DNA of 64,000 nt, taken from Gleditsia sinensis. Its lineage: Eukaryota > Streptophyta > Magnoliopsida > Fabales > Fabaceae. The first letter of the stretch is position 1, and each line of letters opens with the position of its first letter. Location of the stretch: the NCBI GenBank assembly GCA_037074535.1, contig CM073472.1:5139501-5203500 (forward strand), written 5' to 3'. The notes under the pieces were generated by a model. The model ran no database searches and was not told where the DNA came from. It saw nothing but the letters and a program-made list of their open reading frames with translations. The position numbers and the translations under genes are program-made. Shown here in pieces: positions 22,860 to 34,285 of this stretch.

Positions 22860-25800
22860 TCATCTTCTATAGATTGAAAGTTCTGGTCCTCGTAATTCAG
22901 ATACAGGAGTGATAAGCCTATACAATTGTTCTGCTGTAAAAACTCCAACTGCCCTTGAGCTGTATGCACTACCATATGAGCTGGTGTACTTCACAATGAT
23001 AACCATTGGGTACCTCTTCTCCAAAATTAAATCAACTACGTGACCAACAGATGTTGTGGTTGTAACAGTGGGAGGCGGACTTCGCATCATCGTTGAAAGT
23101 AAAGCATTCAACTGCACAATGGATTCATTGCACAATCAAATAGTTAGAGGTCATGATAGAAATTGCCATCCAATGAATAAAATGACCCACAATTCATACA
23201 GTAATGTTGTCTATAAACTGTCGGTCCATATAGTCAAAGCATATAGCGCATATAAAAGAAAATACTTTGGCAGGTGGATTAAAAAACCAAATTTACCAGT
23301 TAAATAGCTATTACTGCTTATTATTTTCAGATCATTTCCAGGTGGATTAGAATGGGTCGATCAAACAAAGCACTTCTACCGCATACAGATATTATTATAG
23401 AATGCATCTAATATATAACAATATCTGAGCATAAAGAATTAATATTTTTCCACTGTAATTATAATTTGTAATGTTAAAGATGTCGGATAATAAATACAAA
23501 AATGCCTTCAATTGGTCTGTGGTTGTGCAACAAAGAATGAAGAATCTGACACTAATGGACTTAGCTACCAACTTTCCCCAAGTTAGGATGGAGGGTAAGA
23601 TAACGAGTTACAAGTGCCTGTGACAAAGGAAAAGAGTTGACTTTCTACATTTCTAAAGAGCAGAATGCTACCATCAGTTTGGCGTGGAGTGGATCTTGTA
23701 CAGATTTAATAGTGGGACAGTTCAATATGTGTAAAATATTGATATATGTTAGAAAATTGAATGATGCCGTAGACTGATACAGTAGATGACATGGAAGTCC
23801 CAAGCTAAACAAAAGTACCCGAGTGCAGTCTTCACGGTGCAACAATCCTATACAGCTGCCCCAATCATCAATGATAGGAACAACTGCATCATTAAAGAAA
23901 CGCATAACCACTTTCTTCAATTGTAAAGAGCCTTGTAGTGGTCCTGTTGCTTCAAATGGCATCATAAAACTCTCAACTGGTTCAGCAGGTGAAACCTAAA
24001 CTAAGAAACTACAATTAGACAACTGGAAAGTTCTGAGTAGAAACTACATAAAGGCCAAAGACATGACAAAATTAGATGTCAAAAAATATTATATAGGTTT
24101 TTTTCTTTTTGTTATTGCATATTATGCATTAAAATGAGACGTTTAATTCATTTGCTTTAAGTATGAAAATCTGCAAATTTGTTTAGTCTCCACACGTGAC
24201 TCCACATGCATGTATAAACAAGCAAGCATATATATAACTTAAAATGCGACCTTGTGGAAGGACACTGATAAACATATTGTAGGTACCTGAGGAAGTAGGT
24301 AAGGACTAAATATGGACTTTGTGAATCCCAATATGGCCTCTATGCGCAAAGTAACCTAAACAAAAAAGCATAGGCAGATAGAAAACATTAATTTTTAAGG
24401 AGGAAAAAAATCATCAATAAAGGATCACTTGTTCTGTGAAATGTTACTTTTTCATGATACTCGCCATCAAATTGTATACAACATGAACCATGATAAACAA
24501 TACCCACTTCATACAATAAAAGAAAAGGAAACAGAGAAAAACAAAGCCGAAGTAAGTAATTGACCAAAGGCTTGTGAGGAGCTAGAGCTGTGCCAAGGAA
24601 ACTTCCTATGCATTCTTAAAGAAGAACATCGTACATATACCAAACAATTAATGCAAAAACTTTATATAACAGGTAATATAATTAGCCATGTATGTCAAGG
24701 TTGAGCCCCCAAAAATTGAGGCAAGTAATCAAAACAATAATATTAATGGATTGCATTACACACCATGCCTCCACGACTTGTCCATGATATACGCTTCCAT
24801 TTTGAAGCAATACTAATAAGAGTTTCAATGGCAACATGGACCTGGCAAAGATACACAGAAGTCAATCAATTATTTATTTGCAAGAAGAGTTTAACTTTTT
24901 TTGTCCTGTTCTACAATATAAAATAAGAGAATGGTTGAGGTGTAAAAGTCATAACCAAGGAGTACAAATATAATCATAGAAGAAGAGACTTCTTCAAACC
25001 TCATTGTCAACATTTGATAACCAAGAGTAAACAAATTTTGTACCTGACTGCCATTCAGCGCTGCCTCCATGAGAAGATGATCAGCTTCTTCTTGGGCAAC
25101 TGGTAAGATAGTTCCCGCAGAATCTGGCCAAATTCGCTCATGCAAATTTCTGACTACATTGTAATCTCCTCGAAAAGCAAAAGCACGCATCATGGAAAGA
25201 TAGAGGTGAGGCTTCGGCCTCAACTCTGGATTCCAACCAGCTTGCTTCAGTATTTCTCCAAAAATGCATTGAGCACCTGAACGCCCAAAAGAAGACCCAA
25301 TTAGGATAAGGGAATATCCAAATTAATCAACTAGTGCACTCAAATAAAAGGACAATCTGCAAGCACACAGACCAACTGTTTTCTTTTCAGAGAAAAAAAA
25401 TACTGAACATCCACCCAAATTGTACAATGGAAAGAACGGGAAGTTGAAAATAAATCAGCAAGCAGGACTGGCAAGAATGTAAAATCAACACTAGCAGTTT
25501 AACAAATAATAATTTTTGACCTTAAACTAATTTTAGAGGCCGAATTTCAACAGTTGGAAACCCTAGGCATAATATAGTCTGATTACCATAAAATTATTCT
25601 TATTTTTATTGCAGCAAATTCTGTTTAATTACAGAACTCTGAATAAAAAATGGCATACCCTTAACCGAACCACAGTTTAGTAAAGCATCAATTATTGCAG
25701 TATAAGCTGTTCGATCAATGTACAACTCATGACATAACTTCATTTCCAGAACTATTTTCAGAACTGAAGAGAGATCCTTGGCCTGCCCAAAACCCTGCAT

Positions 25801-28269
25801 TTAAAAGAAAAGACTGAGAGACAGAGATAGTGAACCCCAACCCGCCACCCCCAACAAAAAATAAATCTTGCTTTCAAGTTGTAAATATACACACCAAGGC
25901 ACCCCTAACATAGTTATGCACAACCAACAATAGAAGCTAGGCCCACAGTTTTTTTTTTCATAGAAAACATGCATAAACTAAATGATTCTTTCTACTATCA
26001 GTGAGCATTTGCATATTTTTAATAAAACAACTGGAAGTAATTGAAATAATATAAAATAACTCTGGATATAATCCCATCAAAAATTTTTTGAAGAAAAATT
26101 CGAATTGCTCTGAATTCACTAATATATAGTATGTACCATAAAAATTAACAATCATAAAAAAGGAAAAATGTAAGAAAACTGACCTTGAGCAATGTTGTAT
26201 ATGTGACAATATCTGGAGACAGATTATCATAGGTAAATTTCTGTGCTTTGCCCTATAAATATAAAAGTTAAAATTTCATAAACCTCTGTATTTCTCATAC
26301 TACAGAAAATAATAAGAAACGCTGAATTTAGCTCTCCAATGCATGCTTGTTACCTTCATGTCTTCAAAAAATTGCATTGCAGCATCCATCTTTTGACTCT
26401 TGACACATGCTAGCATAAGAGTGTTATAGGTGAGCCTGTCAGGCATCATTCCTTGACGTAACATTTCATTGTGCAAGTTCACTGCATCCTCAGGAAAACC
26501 TGCGTTTATGTATCCCTAAAATTTGAAAAAGTAAACCCTTCAAGGTTAAATTCTGTTAACACTAATATTTGCAATCCCCACCAGCACTACCACTACATAC
26601 TCTTCATATTGCAACTTTCTTTGTAGAAAGATCATAGATTAGAGCAAAACCTTCATAAGTAAGTTGTATACTGAGACTGAAAATTTGCCACCTTCACGAA
26701 GGACATAACCATAACGAGCAAGGAGGCCATTTGCACGACGCAAGTCTCCTGCACTATAGCATTGCATGTAAAGCATCATCAGTCAACGCAGAGGCTTTTG
26801 GATTTGATAGAGATGCAGTATTCATTTTATTGATTGGCATGAAGTAGTTTGAAGCTTTAAAAGCCCATAACACCCAAATAGAATAACACCGTATATTGAT
26901 TTGTCTTAATGCAAATTTCACCCACAATTCCAGTAAACTAGTTGAATGATACATGTGGAGCAGACCTGTCTGACTCACCTGATTCAATTAAGGCATTTAG
27001 CAGACCATAGATCAGTGATGCTGACAACTTTTGTCTTCCAGGGGCAGTACCTTTTTCCAAAGATTCAAGCAATTGAAAGGCTTCATCAACTTTCCGCAAC
27101 TTGCCTAATCCCTTTATATATTATTTTAAAACAAAATTCCAATCATGCTCAGAAAGAACACATAATTAGATAGTATATATTATTACATTAGTGGACAGAA
27201 AGTGACTCACTGTCAGATTGATACCTACTGAATAACAGTGGGTAACTCCATAGTTCAACTCATAGACACCTAAGGTGCTAAATAAATGCAATTAAACTCA
27301 AACCAGAGGCAACTTACACAAGTCACTATAGGACCAATCCTTTACCCAGCAATCAAGAAACTGAAATCACTTCCTTTATGAGATACTTGCATACTATCTA
27401 GTTTAGATGTCAATATTGGCAGTAGTGTTTTTTAGACCAAGATATCTGATATAAGGTTTTATCATATTGAATTTAAGCGGCAAGATGTCAATTATAATGC
27501 AGTATGGAAACATCAAAAATTCGGAAAGACAAGTAGCATATGTCCCAAGATCAACACAACAGTATTACAACGCAGAAGTGTTTGGAGAGCGTAGACCGAT
27601 TTCATTATATGCAAGAAATGATAAATGCAGAAACCATGAATTTGAATACCTTCAGAAGCGTGGCATAAGTGACAGTATCCACACCGCAACTCTGCGGTTT
27701 TGTCATCTCATTAAATATCCTAAGAGCTGAATCAATATCACCGCAATGAATACAGGCCTCCATGACTGCGTTCATGACAATAGTGTTCATTTTCCCATAA
27801 TGTTTCTTGGCAATCTCAATCTCATCAAAAATCTGAAAAAGAAATTATCAAGAGTAACCGCTAATGTCTTACAGGAGAATACCCCAAATCAAACAAAGAA
27901 AAAAAAAATTGGGGTTTAAAATGTTACTCTTTTTTATAAAAAAAAAAAAAAAAAAGGTTCAGTATTTTTATTTTTATTTTTGCTTCATATGTTTTCCCAG
28001 AATCCAAGCGAAGTAGCAGCTAGTAATAATATTCATTATAAAATAGGGGAAAAAAAGATAAAATGAGAGGAAAGAAAAACCTGACGAAGCTGTCTACGGC
28101 GAGTGAGTTGGACGATGCGGGAAGTGAGGCGCTTAAGATTCTTTTTATGAGGAGTGGCGGTGCTCGTCAAACGCCGCCGGGTTGGAGTAGTAGAAGAAGG
28201 GACAAAAAGGGAAGAAAGTGACTTTGAGTGGAGTGGAGGAAAGGAAGAGAGAATGTGAATTTGAAGCAT
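22860..28269 (-). CDS. CBSPPR1: PPR-CBS fusion protein (CBSPPR1-like)
   Basis: Twelve exons on the minus strand: complement of join(22860..23111, 23819..23995, 24287..24355, 24764..24841, 25044..25276, 25659..25794, 26184..26252, 26354..26515, 26651..26748, 26979..27111, 27650..27832, 28081..28269). Every junction is GT-AG and the frame stays open, giving 592 residues, close to Arabidopsis At5g10690 (about 580). The Ser/Arg-rich N-terminus (about 60 residues, many basic, few acidic) looks like an organelle transit peptide. Residues 65-400 are PPR units (NTIVMNAVMEACIHCGDIDS, PDRLTYNTLMLACVKSQKMD, PDIVTYTTLLKGFGQAKD, RTAYTAIIDALLNCGSVKG). The C-terminus has CBS-like segments (FFNDAVVPIIDDWGSCIGLL, then a GHVVDLILEKRYPMVIIVK block). 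PPR tracts bind RNA and CBS domains sense adenosyl nucleotides; the joint function is unknown. Confidence 0.9.
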
Positions 28270-30164
28270 TCTGGATGGTCGCGTAGAAGATGAAGGTGAC
28301 TGTGAAGAAGCTGGCTACCCATCGGCCATGGAAGCTGCGTATGATGTGGAAGCTCGCACTGGATAAAACGGCAGGCAATCCAGAGAGGAATCAAACGGCA
28401 GGCAATTGTGTGGTCGAAATGGGATTAGGCCCATACATTTTGGGCTTTGTGAACAGACCATTGTGGACCCCACTTTTTGGGCCGAAGGAAGTGATAAGAC
28501 TAAACGACGGTGGTGGACCCTTCTTCCACTTTATGTAAAAGAATATCTGTACAAAAACAAAAAAAGTGCAAAAGATTCAATAGATATCTACAAAGCATTT
28601 TCCTTTTCACATTTACCTACTTTGTTCCCAAAAATTAAAGGCTGAATGTTTGGTTAAATTAAAATTAGAAAAGTATTAAAAAAAATTATTAATATAACTG
28701 GAGATATCATTATTTTATTTTTATTCTTTTATTCCTACTAGATATATCCTAAAAGTTATAAATTAATTTTGCAACTTATTTTTATGAAAATTTTTCTTAT
28801 AAAATATTAAATAAAAAGTATCATATGAAAAAGTGTAAACGATTTAATGATGAGAAAATTGAGCTATTCACCATTTTGTTTCACGTTCATTTTCTGTTGT
28901 GCTATTTTCTGTTGGCCAAGTTAATTAAAAAAAAAAAAAGCAGCACGTTTTGACTATGAAAGAAAAGGGAATTACTAAGCAGCCAACTTTTGGGATAGTC
29001 GTTCACTTCTTACCCACTGAGTTTGTCTTCATCCATAAACTTCACTTCTCCCCCATTCAGTGCTTTCGTTTTGGCGGATAAGAGTTAAAATTGTCAAAGA
29101 TTCGGTTTTAGTTACACACAATTCATCATCACTTTCTATTTTTGACATAACAGGGAGTGGGCCTCATAGTTCTGGATTATACACACACATTTTCATCGTT
29201 ATGTGTCGAGATTAAGTGGTTGGGAGTTACTAATAAAGTGGGAATGGCTCGCCGTCAGCTTTTACGCGAAGAACTATTCGCGGCGCGACCATATTAAACG
29301 GAGACACATATCTTGAGGGTTGTCGATTTGAACCAAAGAAATTATGGTGTACATGGTTTTTTGGACCAAAACAGCAATTGTGGCCATAAACTATTCCACA
29401 AAAAACAGACCCACCTGCCCTAATTAAATTGCATTGGATCGAAAAGTCCATCTGGGTGGTTCATCTTCACACAATCATTGGTGCTTTCGTGTTGGCACTC
29501 TCCACCCTGTTTTGTGTACACACACTGTGGACACTCTAATTGATTGGATCCATCTACCCCAAGAATCTAAAAGGCAGTAACCCACCCTCCCTCCCTCCCC
29601 TTTGGCCTCTCCTACCCCGAAACCCCAACTATTTTATTCTCTCTGTCTTGCGAAGATATAGGCCAACAAATCCTTTTTGCGCGCGTTAAACTTGGGCGGT
29701 CGGCAGCGTCTGCTCGTCGCTTTTGCTTCAATTACGTCACCCCTGGATTCCATAACGCTGTAAATCTGTAACTTTTCTTTGTTTTGTTTAATTCCATGTC
29801 GTTGTTCATACGGATTTGCTGGATTTCCCTACCCTCACTTCTCTAATCCACCCCCCTTATATCCCGGCTTTTCCTTACAATCGTACCTCGCTAAATTCCA
29901 CCGACGCAATATTAAACTCCCATCTCCAACCCCCCAACTTTCACCACATGCCAAAAGGCCCTTTCTTTCCCTTTTATTTGATCCGAATTGGCAGCGATCG
30001 GGCCTCCTCTGTTTCTTTATATGCTTCTCGCTGCTGCTTATGGCATCTGTGCCGATAAAATCAAATTACCGACAAAGCTGTTCTCTTTTCCCTGTCATTC
30101 AATGCCCCATTATGTGGAATTAGCATTTCGCAGTCAATCGGGTGTGTAATTGATTCCTTCTGAA
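28270..30164. promoter_or_regulatory. Divergent upstream region between PPR-CBS and AFR-like genes
   Basis: About 1.9 kb serves both genes. It contains a CCCT-rich microsatellite at about 29584-29600 and a TGACGTAA-type element (reverse of TTACGTCA) at about 29734. The AFR-like leader lies somewhere in 29640-30164. I see no coding segment; the short frames here have no domain support. Confidence 0.45.
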
Positions 30165-31304
30165 ATGGTGATTCATAAGCCTCCCTTACCGGATGCAATT
30201 TCAGGAGATGACGAAGAAACCAACAAGCATAGTTCTGACGCTTTGATTCCTGGTTTGCCGAACGAAATCTCAGAGCTTTGTCTTCTTCATCTTCCGTACC
30301 CATATCAGGCTTTGGCACGCTCTGTTTCATCTTCGTGGAACAGAGCCATTACAGACCCCACCTTCCTTATCTCCAAGAAATCCCTATCCCTCTCTCGGCC
30401 TTATCTGTTTGTGTTAGCGTTTCATAAATCAACGGCCAGGATGCAGTGGCAAGCGCTGGACCCTGGATCAGGCCGTTGGTTTGTGCTACCTCCCATGCCG
30501 TCTCCCAAACCCGTGTACCCACCAGCGTTTGCATGCGCCTCGCTGCCATGTCAGGGGAAGCTCTTCGTCATGGGTGGCATGCTGTCAGACACAGAGACGC
30601 CCATGCATACCACTGTTATGTACAGTACATCCACAAATCAATGGTCGGCAGCATCCCCCTTGCCAACGGCGCGATCCTTTTTAGCCGCCGGAAATGTAAA
30701 CGGAAAAATAATAGCCGTAGGAGGGAGTGGGGCCCCCATGACGGAATCCGTCAGGGAAGTGGAGATATACGACCCAGAAACAGACAAATGGGAATCGGGT
30801 GCCAAAATAGGCATGAACTTGGCCAGGTACGACTCGGCGGTGGTGGGGGGAAAGCTGTACGTAACTGAAGGGTGGACTTGGCCGTTCATGTTTTCGCCGA
30901 GAGGGACGATGTATGACAGAGAGAGGGACAGGTGGGAGGAGATGAGGCAAGGGATGAGGGAAGGGTGGACGGGGCTGAGCGTGGTGGTGAAGGGGAAACT
31001 GCTGGTGATATCGGAGTACGGGGACTGTCCAGTGAAGGTTTACGAGGAGGAGGGGGACTCGTGGGAGTACGTGGGAGGGGATAGGTTCCCGAGGGAGGTG
31101 ATGCAGAGGCCATTGGCGGTGAAGGGGGAGGAAGGGAGAATCTACGTGGTGTCATCGAAGCTGAATGTGGGGATAGGGAGTGTGGAGGTTGAAGAAGACA
31201 AAGAGAAAGGGAAACAGGTAGTGAAGGTAAGGTGGGAAGTGGTGGAGGCACCCAAGGCTTTTGCTGAGTTATTACCTTCTCATTGTCAGGTGCTCTATGC
31301 TTGA
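30165..31304 (+). CDS. AFR: F-box/kelch-repeat protein, AFR-like
   Basis: An intronless gene of 379 residues. The frame is open a few codons upstream but only from a TTG, so ATG 30165 (MVIHKPPLPDA) is the start. Residues about 27-70 are the F-box (ALIPGLPNEISELCLLHLPY and following). Kelch blades follow: WFVLPPMP, GKLFVMGG, NQWSAASPLPTARSFLAAG, GKIIAVGGSG, EVEIYDPETDKWESG, ARYDSAVVGGKLYVTEGWTW, and RDRWEEMRQGMREGWTGLSV. The layout and wording closely match Arabidopsis AFR (ATTENUATED FAR-RED RESPONSE), an SCF subunit that positively regulates phytochrome A signalling. The F-box would bind an ASK/SKP1 protein and the kelch propeller a substrate. The 3' half is unusually G- and purine-rich, which creates long proline-rich antisense frames that are not genes. 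Confidence 0.9.
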   Translation: MVIHKPPLPDAISGDDEETNKHSSDALIPGLPNEISELCLLHLPYPYQALARSVSSSWNRAITDPTFLISKKSLSLSRPYLFVLAFHKSTARMQWQALDPGSGRWFVLPPMPSPKPVYPPAFACASLPCQGKLFVMGGMLSDTETPMHTTVMYSTSTNQWSAASPLPTARSFLAAGNVNGKIIAVGGSGAPMTESVREVEIYDPETDKWESGAKIGMNLARYDSAVVGGKLYVTEGWTWPFMFSPRGTMYDRERDRWEEMRQGMREGWTGLSVVVKGKLLVISEYGDCPVKVYEEEGDSWEYVGGDRFPREVMQRPLAVKGEEGRIYVVSSKLNVGIGSVEVEEDKEKGKQVVKVRWEVVEAPKAFAELLPSHCQVLYA

Positions 31305-32284
31305 AAGACGTGGCCGGGGGCGGAGGAGACTTAAGATGATTTTTTGTTCTAATTTGTAATCTTCTCTCTGCTTTGGTTGGGCACTTCTCCTTTCCCGTTG
31401 TACTTGCCCAACATTGTTACATAACTGGCAGTGTTTTAGTTAAAGCAATTATACTAGGCTAGTATTTTGTTTCATATATTTCGCACATTTATCCCATCTT
31501 CTTTATACTTCTTGTTTAAAGTGTTTGAGAGTTAGCGGGATAGATATAAAGAGAGAGAATTAGAGATCAGAAGCAAGCTACAGCATACTTGAATATCATT
31601 ATCTGATCTTGTTGCAGATAAAATTCAAAATTCAACATCTACCTAAAAGGTTTAAAACCTACGACTAGCAGTTGATATAGTGAAAAAGGAGGAGACAGAG
31701 AAGAAAGAGAATTCATACATACTATTTATAGCCAAGTGCGCTTGGGTTTCTTGTCCTCAGTATTTCTTTCTTTCTTTTTTCTGCGTAAATATTCAAAAGA
31801 TTTACAAATTATGATCAGTACGATTAAATTAAAATATTTTAAAAATTAATAATAAATTCACCGTTTAAAGACAAAAATATTAATTTACTGCACTCGTAGG
31901 TTGGAGCTTGGAATAAATACTAGTGCCATGTACGGCAGCAAGACAGAAGAAGAACGAAAAGAAGAACATCAGAAGGTAAAGTAACGCGAGTATTGACGCG
32001 GTTAAGATAATGAAAGGAGAAGCCTTGAGTTGAGGTATTTGATTCGCGTGACTTAGAATTTTCTAGATACGCGCTTCGCCTGTGCGTATGACTAGTCTCC
32101 CTCTTTTCTCGACTTCCAGACAAAGCTATATTCTTCCAGAAGTCAAGACTTCTGAGTTCCATTCTTTCATCCCCCTCGCCCAACCTCTTGCTATCTATAA
32201 GAAGAAGAACGAAGGCTCTGATCAACATAGCTACCTTACCAAGATAGACGGAGAGAGACTGAGAGAGACAAAAAAATTAGAAAG
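31305..32284. other. 3'UTR of the AFR-like gene and promoter of the zinc-ribbon gene
   Basis: The AFR-like 3'UTR probably ends near 31450. A TATA-like stretch (CTATCTATAAGAAG) lies at about 32190, roughly 90 bp before the zinc-ribbon start codon. No other gene is seen. Confidence 0.45.
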
Positions 32285-32485
32285 ATGTGTCTGGTGTTTG
32301 TGTGCGACGAGGATGAAAGGGTGTTATCAAGGCAGCCAGCGCCAGGGGCCTGTCCTCACTGTGGAGGGATGGTGCAGGCCATGGACGTTGAGAGCCAGTG
32401 GAGGTTCTGTTTTCTTCCTTTCTACTTCAAAACCAAGCGCAGGCACTACTGCACCCTCTGCACCAGGCGATTGGTGGTCCAGTGA
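32285..32485 (+). CDS. Small zinc-ribbon protein (At1g44414-like)
   Basis: A 66-residue single-exon protein. Two CxxC knuckles, C23-x2-C26 (CPHCGG) and C56-x2-C59 (CTLC), would bind one zinc ion in a zinc-ribbon fold. Between them is a very conserved aromatic core (VESQWRFCFLPFYFKTKRR). From memory the Arabidopsis zinc-ribbon protein At1g44414 has the same length, the same start (MC-VFVCDE) and the same core. Function in plants is not established. The start is the first ATG after a TATA-like stretch at about 32190. Overlapping longer frames on either strand are shadows. Confidence 0.85.
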   Translation: MCLVFVCDEDERVLSRQPAPGACPHCGGMVQAMDVESQWRFCFLPFYFKTKRRHYCTLCTRRLVVQ

Positions 32486-33960
32486 TCTTAACTCCTCAAA
32501 CCCTCACAGCCATGTAAGATCTGTACCAAGAGAAATATGATAGTGATCCAACCCCACACCGTTTTCTTTTTTTGGTTTAATTTTCAATTTTCGCTGCCCT
32601 TTTCTGTGTATAGCTATTAGCAAATAGCAAGAACCCTTAATTTAATTTGTGTTCAATTATTTTTGTCGGTCACCCCTTGTAGTAAAATTCCTACTTTATA
32701 AAAAAATTCATCAAAATATGACCTATCTTTGCATATTAGATGTGAAGAGAAGATTAAAGTGTGTTGAATATCAACTATTGCTTCAAGGTACTACCAGCAA
32801 AGAAAACCCAGGTTGCAACCTAAATTTTGAGTGGTAAGTTTATTGCAATATTAAATTCGCCTTCAAAAGGCAAATAGTGTTGAAGGTGCCCACTGCACAA
32901 GGGGGTACCATCAGCTAGTAAATTTTATAACATGCGTATGTTAGAGGTAGACGATGAGCAGCATGTAAGTAGGCATTGAGCACATGCCTCAGATGGTGAG
33001 GACAACATCTGAGTCTGAGTATCTGATCTCCATCAAGGTTAGCACCATTGCCGTTATAATAAAATATCATGTTTAGATTGTGCATGCACTTAGGAATCAA
33101 TTGTTCTATTTCAAAATTTCTTTTATATTTTATGAGAAGGAAAACAATAAAATATCCCGGCATTTTCCACCAGACAGTAACACAGACAACGAGATAACAT
33201 GTACCAAGAGTCGCTTACAGAGTTTCAACTTCTCAAAATATGAAGATACTATATTGAATTGGGGTAGGGATTTGTCGCAAGACATGTCGGTATGTTTTCT
33301 GGTTGTTGGATTGGATACATGCCACAACATGTGAGCTTCTGAGATGAGTTTAAGATCTGGGGTTCTCTGTTCACTTTAAAGTAAATCCACATAGCCAGAA
33401 ATGCTATAACAGCAAGCAAGGATAACAGGAAAACTTGATCAATACGAAGCTGTCATCAAATTGCACATCCTTTTTCATAATAGATTAGCCACGCCTAGTG
33501 CAATGAAAGATGAATTGGCTGGGGAAAACGCGGCCGCAATTGAATGACGCGTGAAATCGTATTGAGGTTTGTTAAAACTATCAAAATTTATCACTGTTGC
33601 CTTCATTTTTGCGCATTAACTTCAATACACCATCAGTAGCTGATGAAATTCAATGGCAGTACTTGAAATGTCCGTAATAACCTATTAATTGACCGGAAGG
33701 GCATCATACTAAGTAAAGGAAATAGCATCAAAATCGAAGGCCAATGCTTGTGGCAGATCCAGATAGAAAGTAACATGTACATGCCACATGAGAATAGTAT
33801 GATTGAAATATTGAACAAGAAACGAACAATCTTACGGGAAGATGAATCTCCAATCTATCTAATTATAAACTTCTAGCTTGGTATTAAACTTTGGGACAAC
33901 TCAGAAAGTTGGGGTTTTGTCAAAACTTGAAAGTGCTACCCTGACAGGGACTTCGAATCA
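32486..33960. other. Intergenic DNA without a supported gene
   Basis: 3'UTR of the zinc-ribbon gene followed by ordinary intergenic sequence. The open frames at 33080-33334 and on the minus strand at 33130-33330 are antisense to each other and have no domain. Nothing else is seen. Confidence 0.5.
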
Positions 33961-34118
33961 TCAATCTTCGCAGAGGCCTACTAAGGCCTGCAGCTTCTTC
34001 TTCGTCTTAAAATCTAAAATAGAAAGGGACAGAAAGAATGCTTGAGACAAGAATGACCTCAATTTGTAGAAAATCTTAGTATCACCAACCACCAGTTGCT
34101 GGTGCCTACGCAATGTTT

Positions 34119-34285
34119 TGATGGAGATCTAGATCTCCATCAGAATTTTATTAAGAAACTAAAAATAAAATATTAAAATTATATTAAAAATATAAAAAAA
34201 AAATACAGAGAAAATATAATAAAGTGACTTCTAACACTTGAAGAGGCTAGAATCATTCAAGACTCGATTCTCATAAAATTTTACA
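34119..34285 (-). repeat. 3' LTR of the gag-only retrotransposon
   Basis: Direct repeat of 36864-37028, with shared words TAAAATTATATTAAAAA, AATATAATAAAGTGA and CTCTAACACTT or TTCTAACACTT. It begins with a perfect 24-bp palindrome (34119-34142, TGATGGAGATCT and its inverse), lost in the other LTR. In element orientation this is the downstream LTR. Confidence 0.8.

Noticed and set aside
30150..30164. Five extra codons before the AFR-like ATG
   Set aside because: They begin with TTG, not ATG; ATG 30165 is the first plausible start.
30886..31251. Long proline-rich open frame antisense to the AFR-like gene
   Set aside because: It is the mirror of a purine-rich coding region and has no domain, intron or promoter support.
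33526..33552. NotI-like GCGGCCGC followed by MfeI- and MluI-like sites, as in a cloning polylinker
   Set aside because: The flanking sequence is ordinary plant-like DNA with no vector backbone, so the cluster is probably chance.
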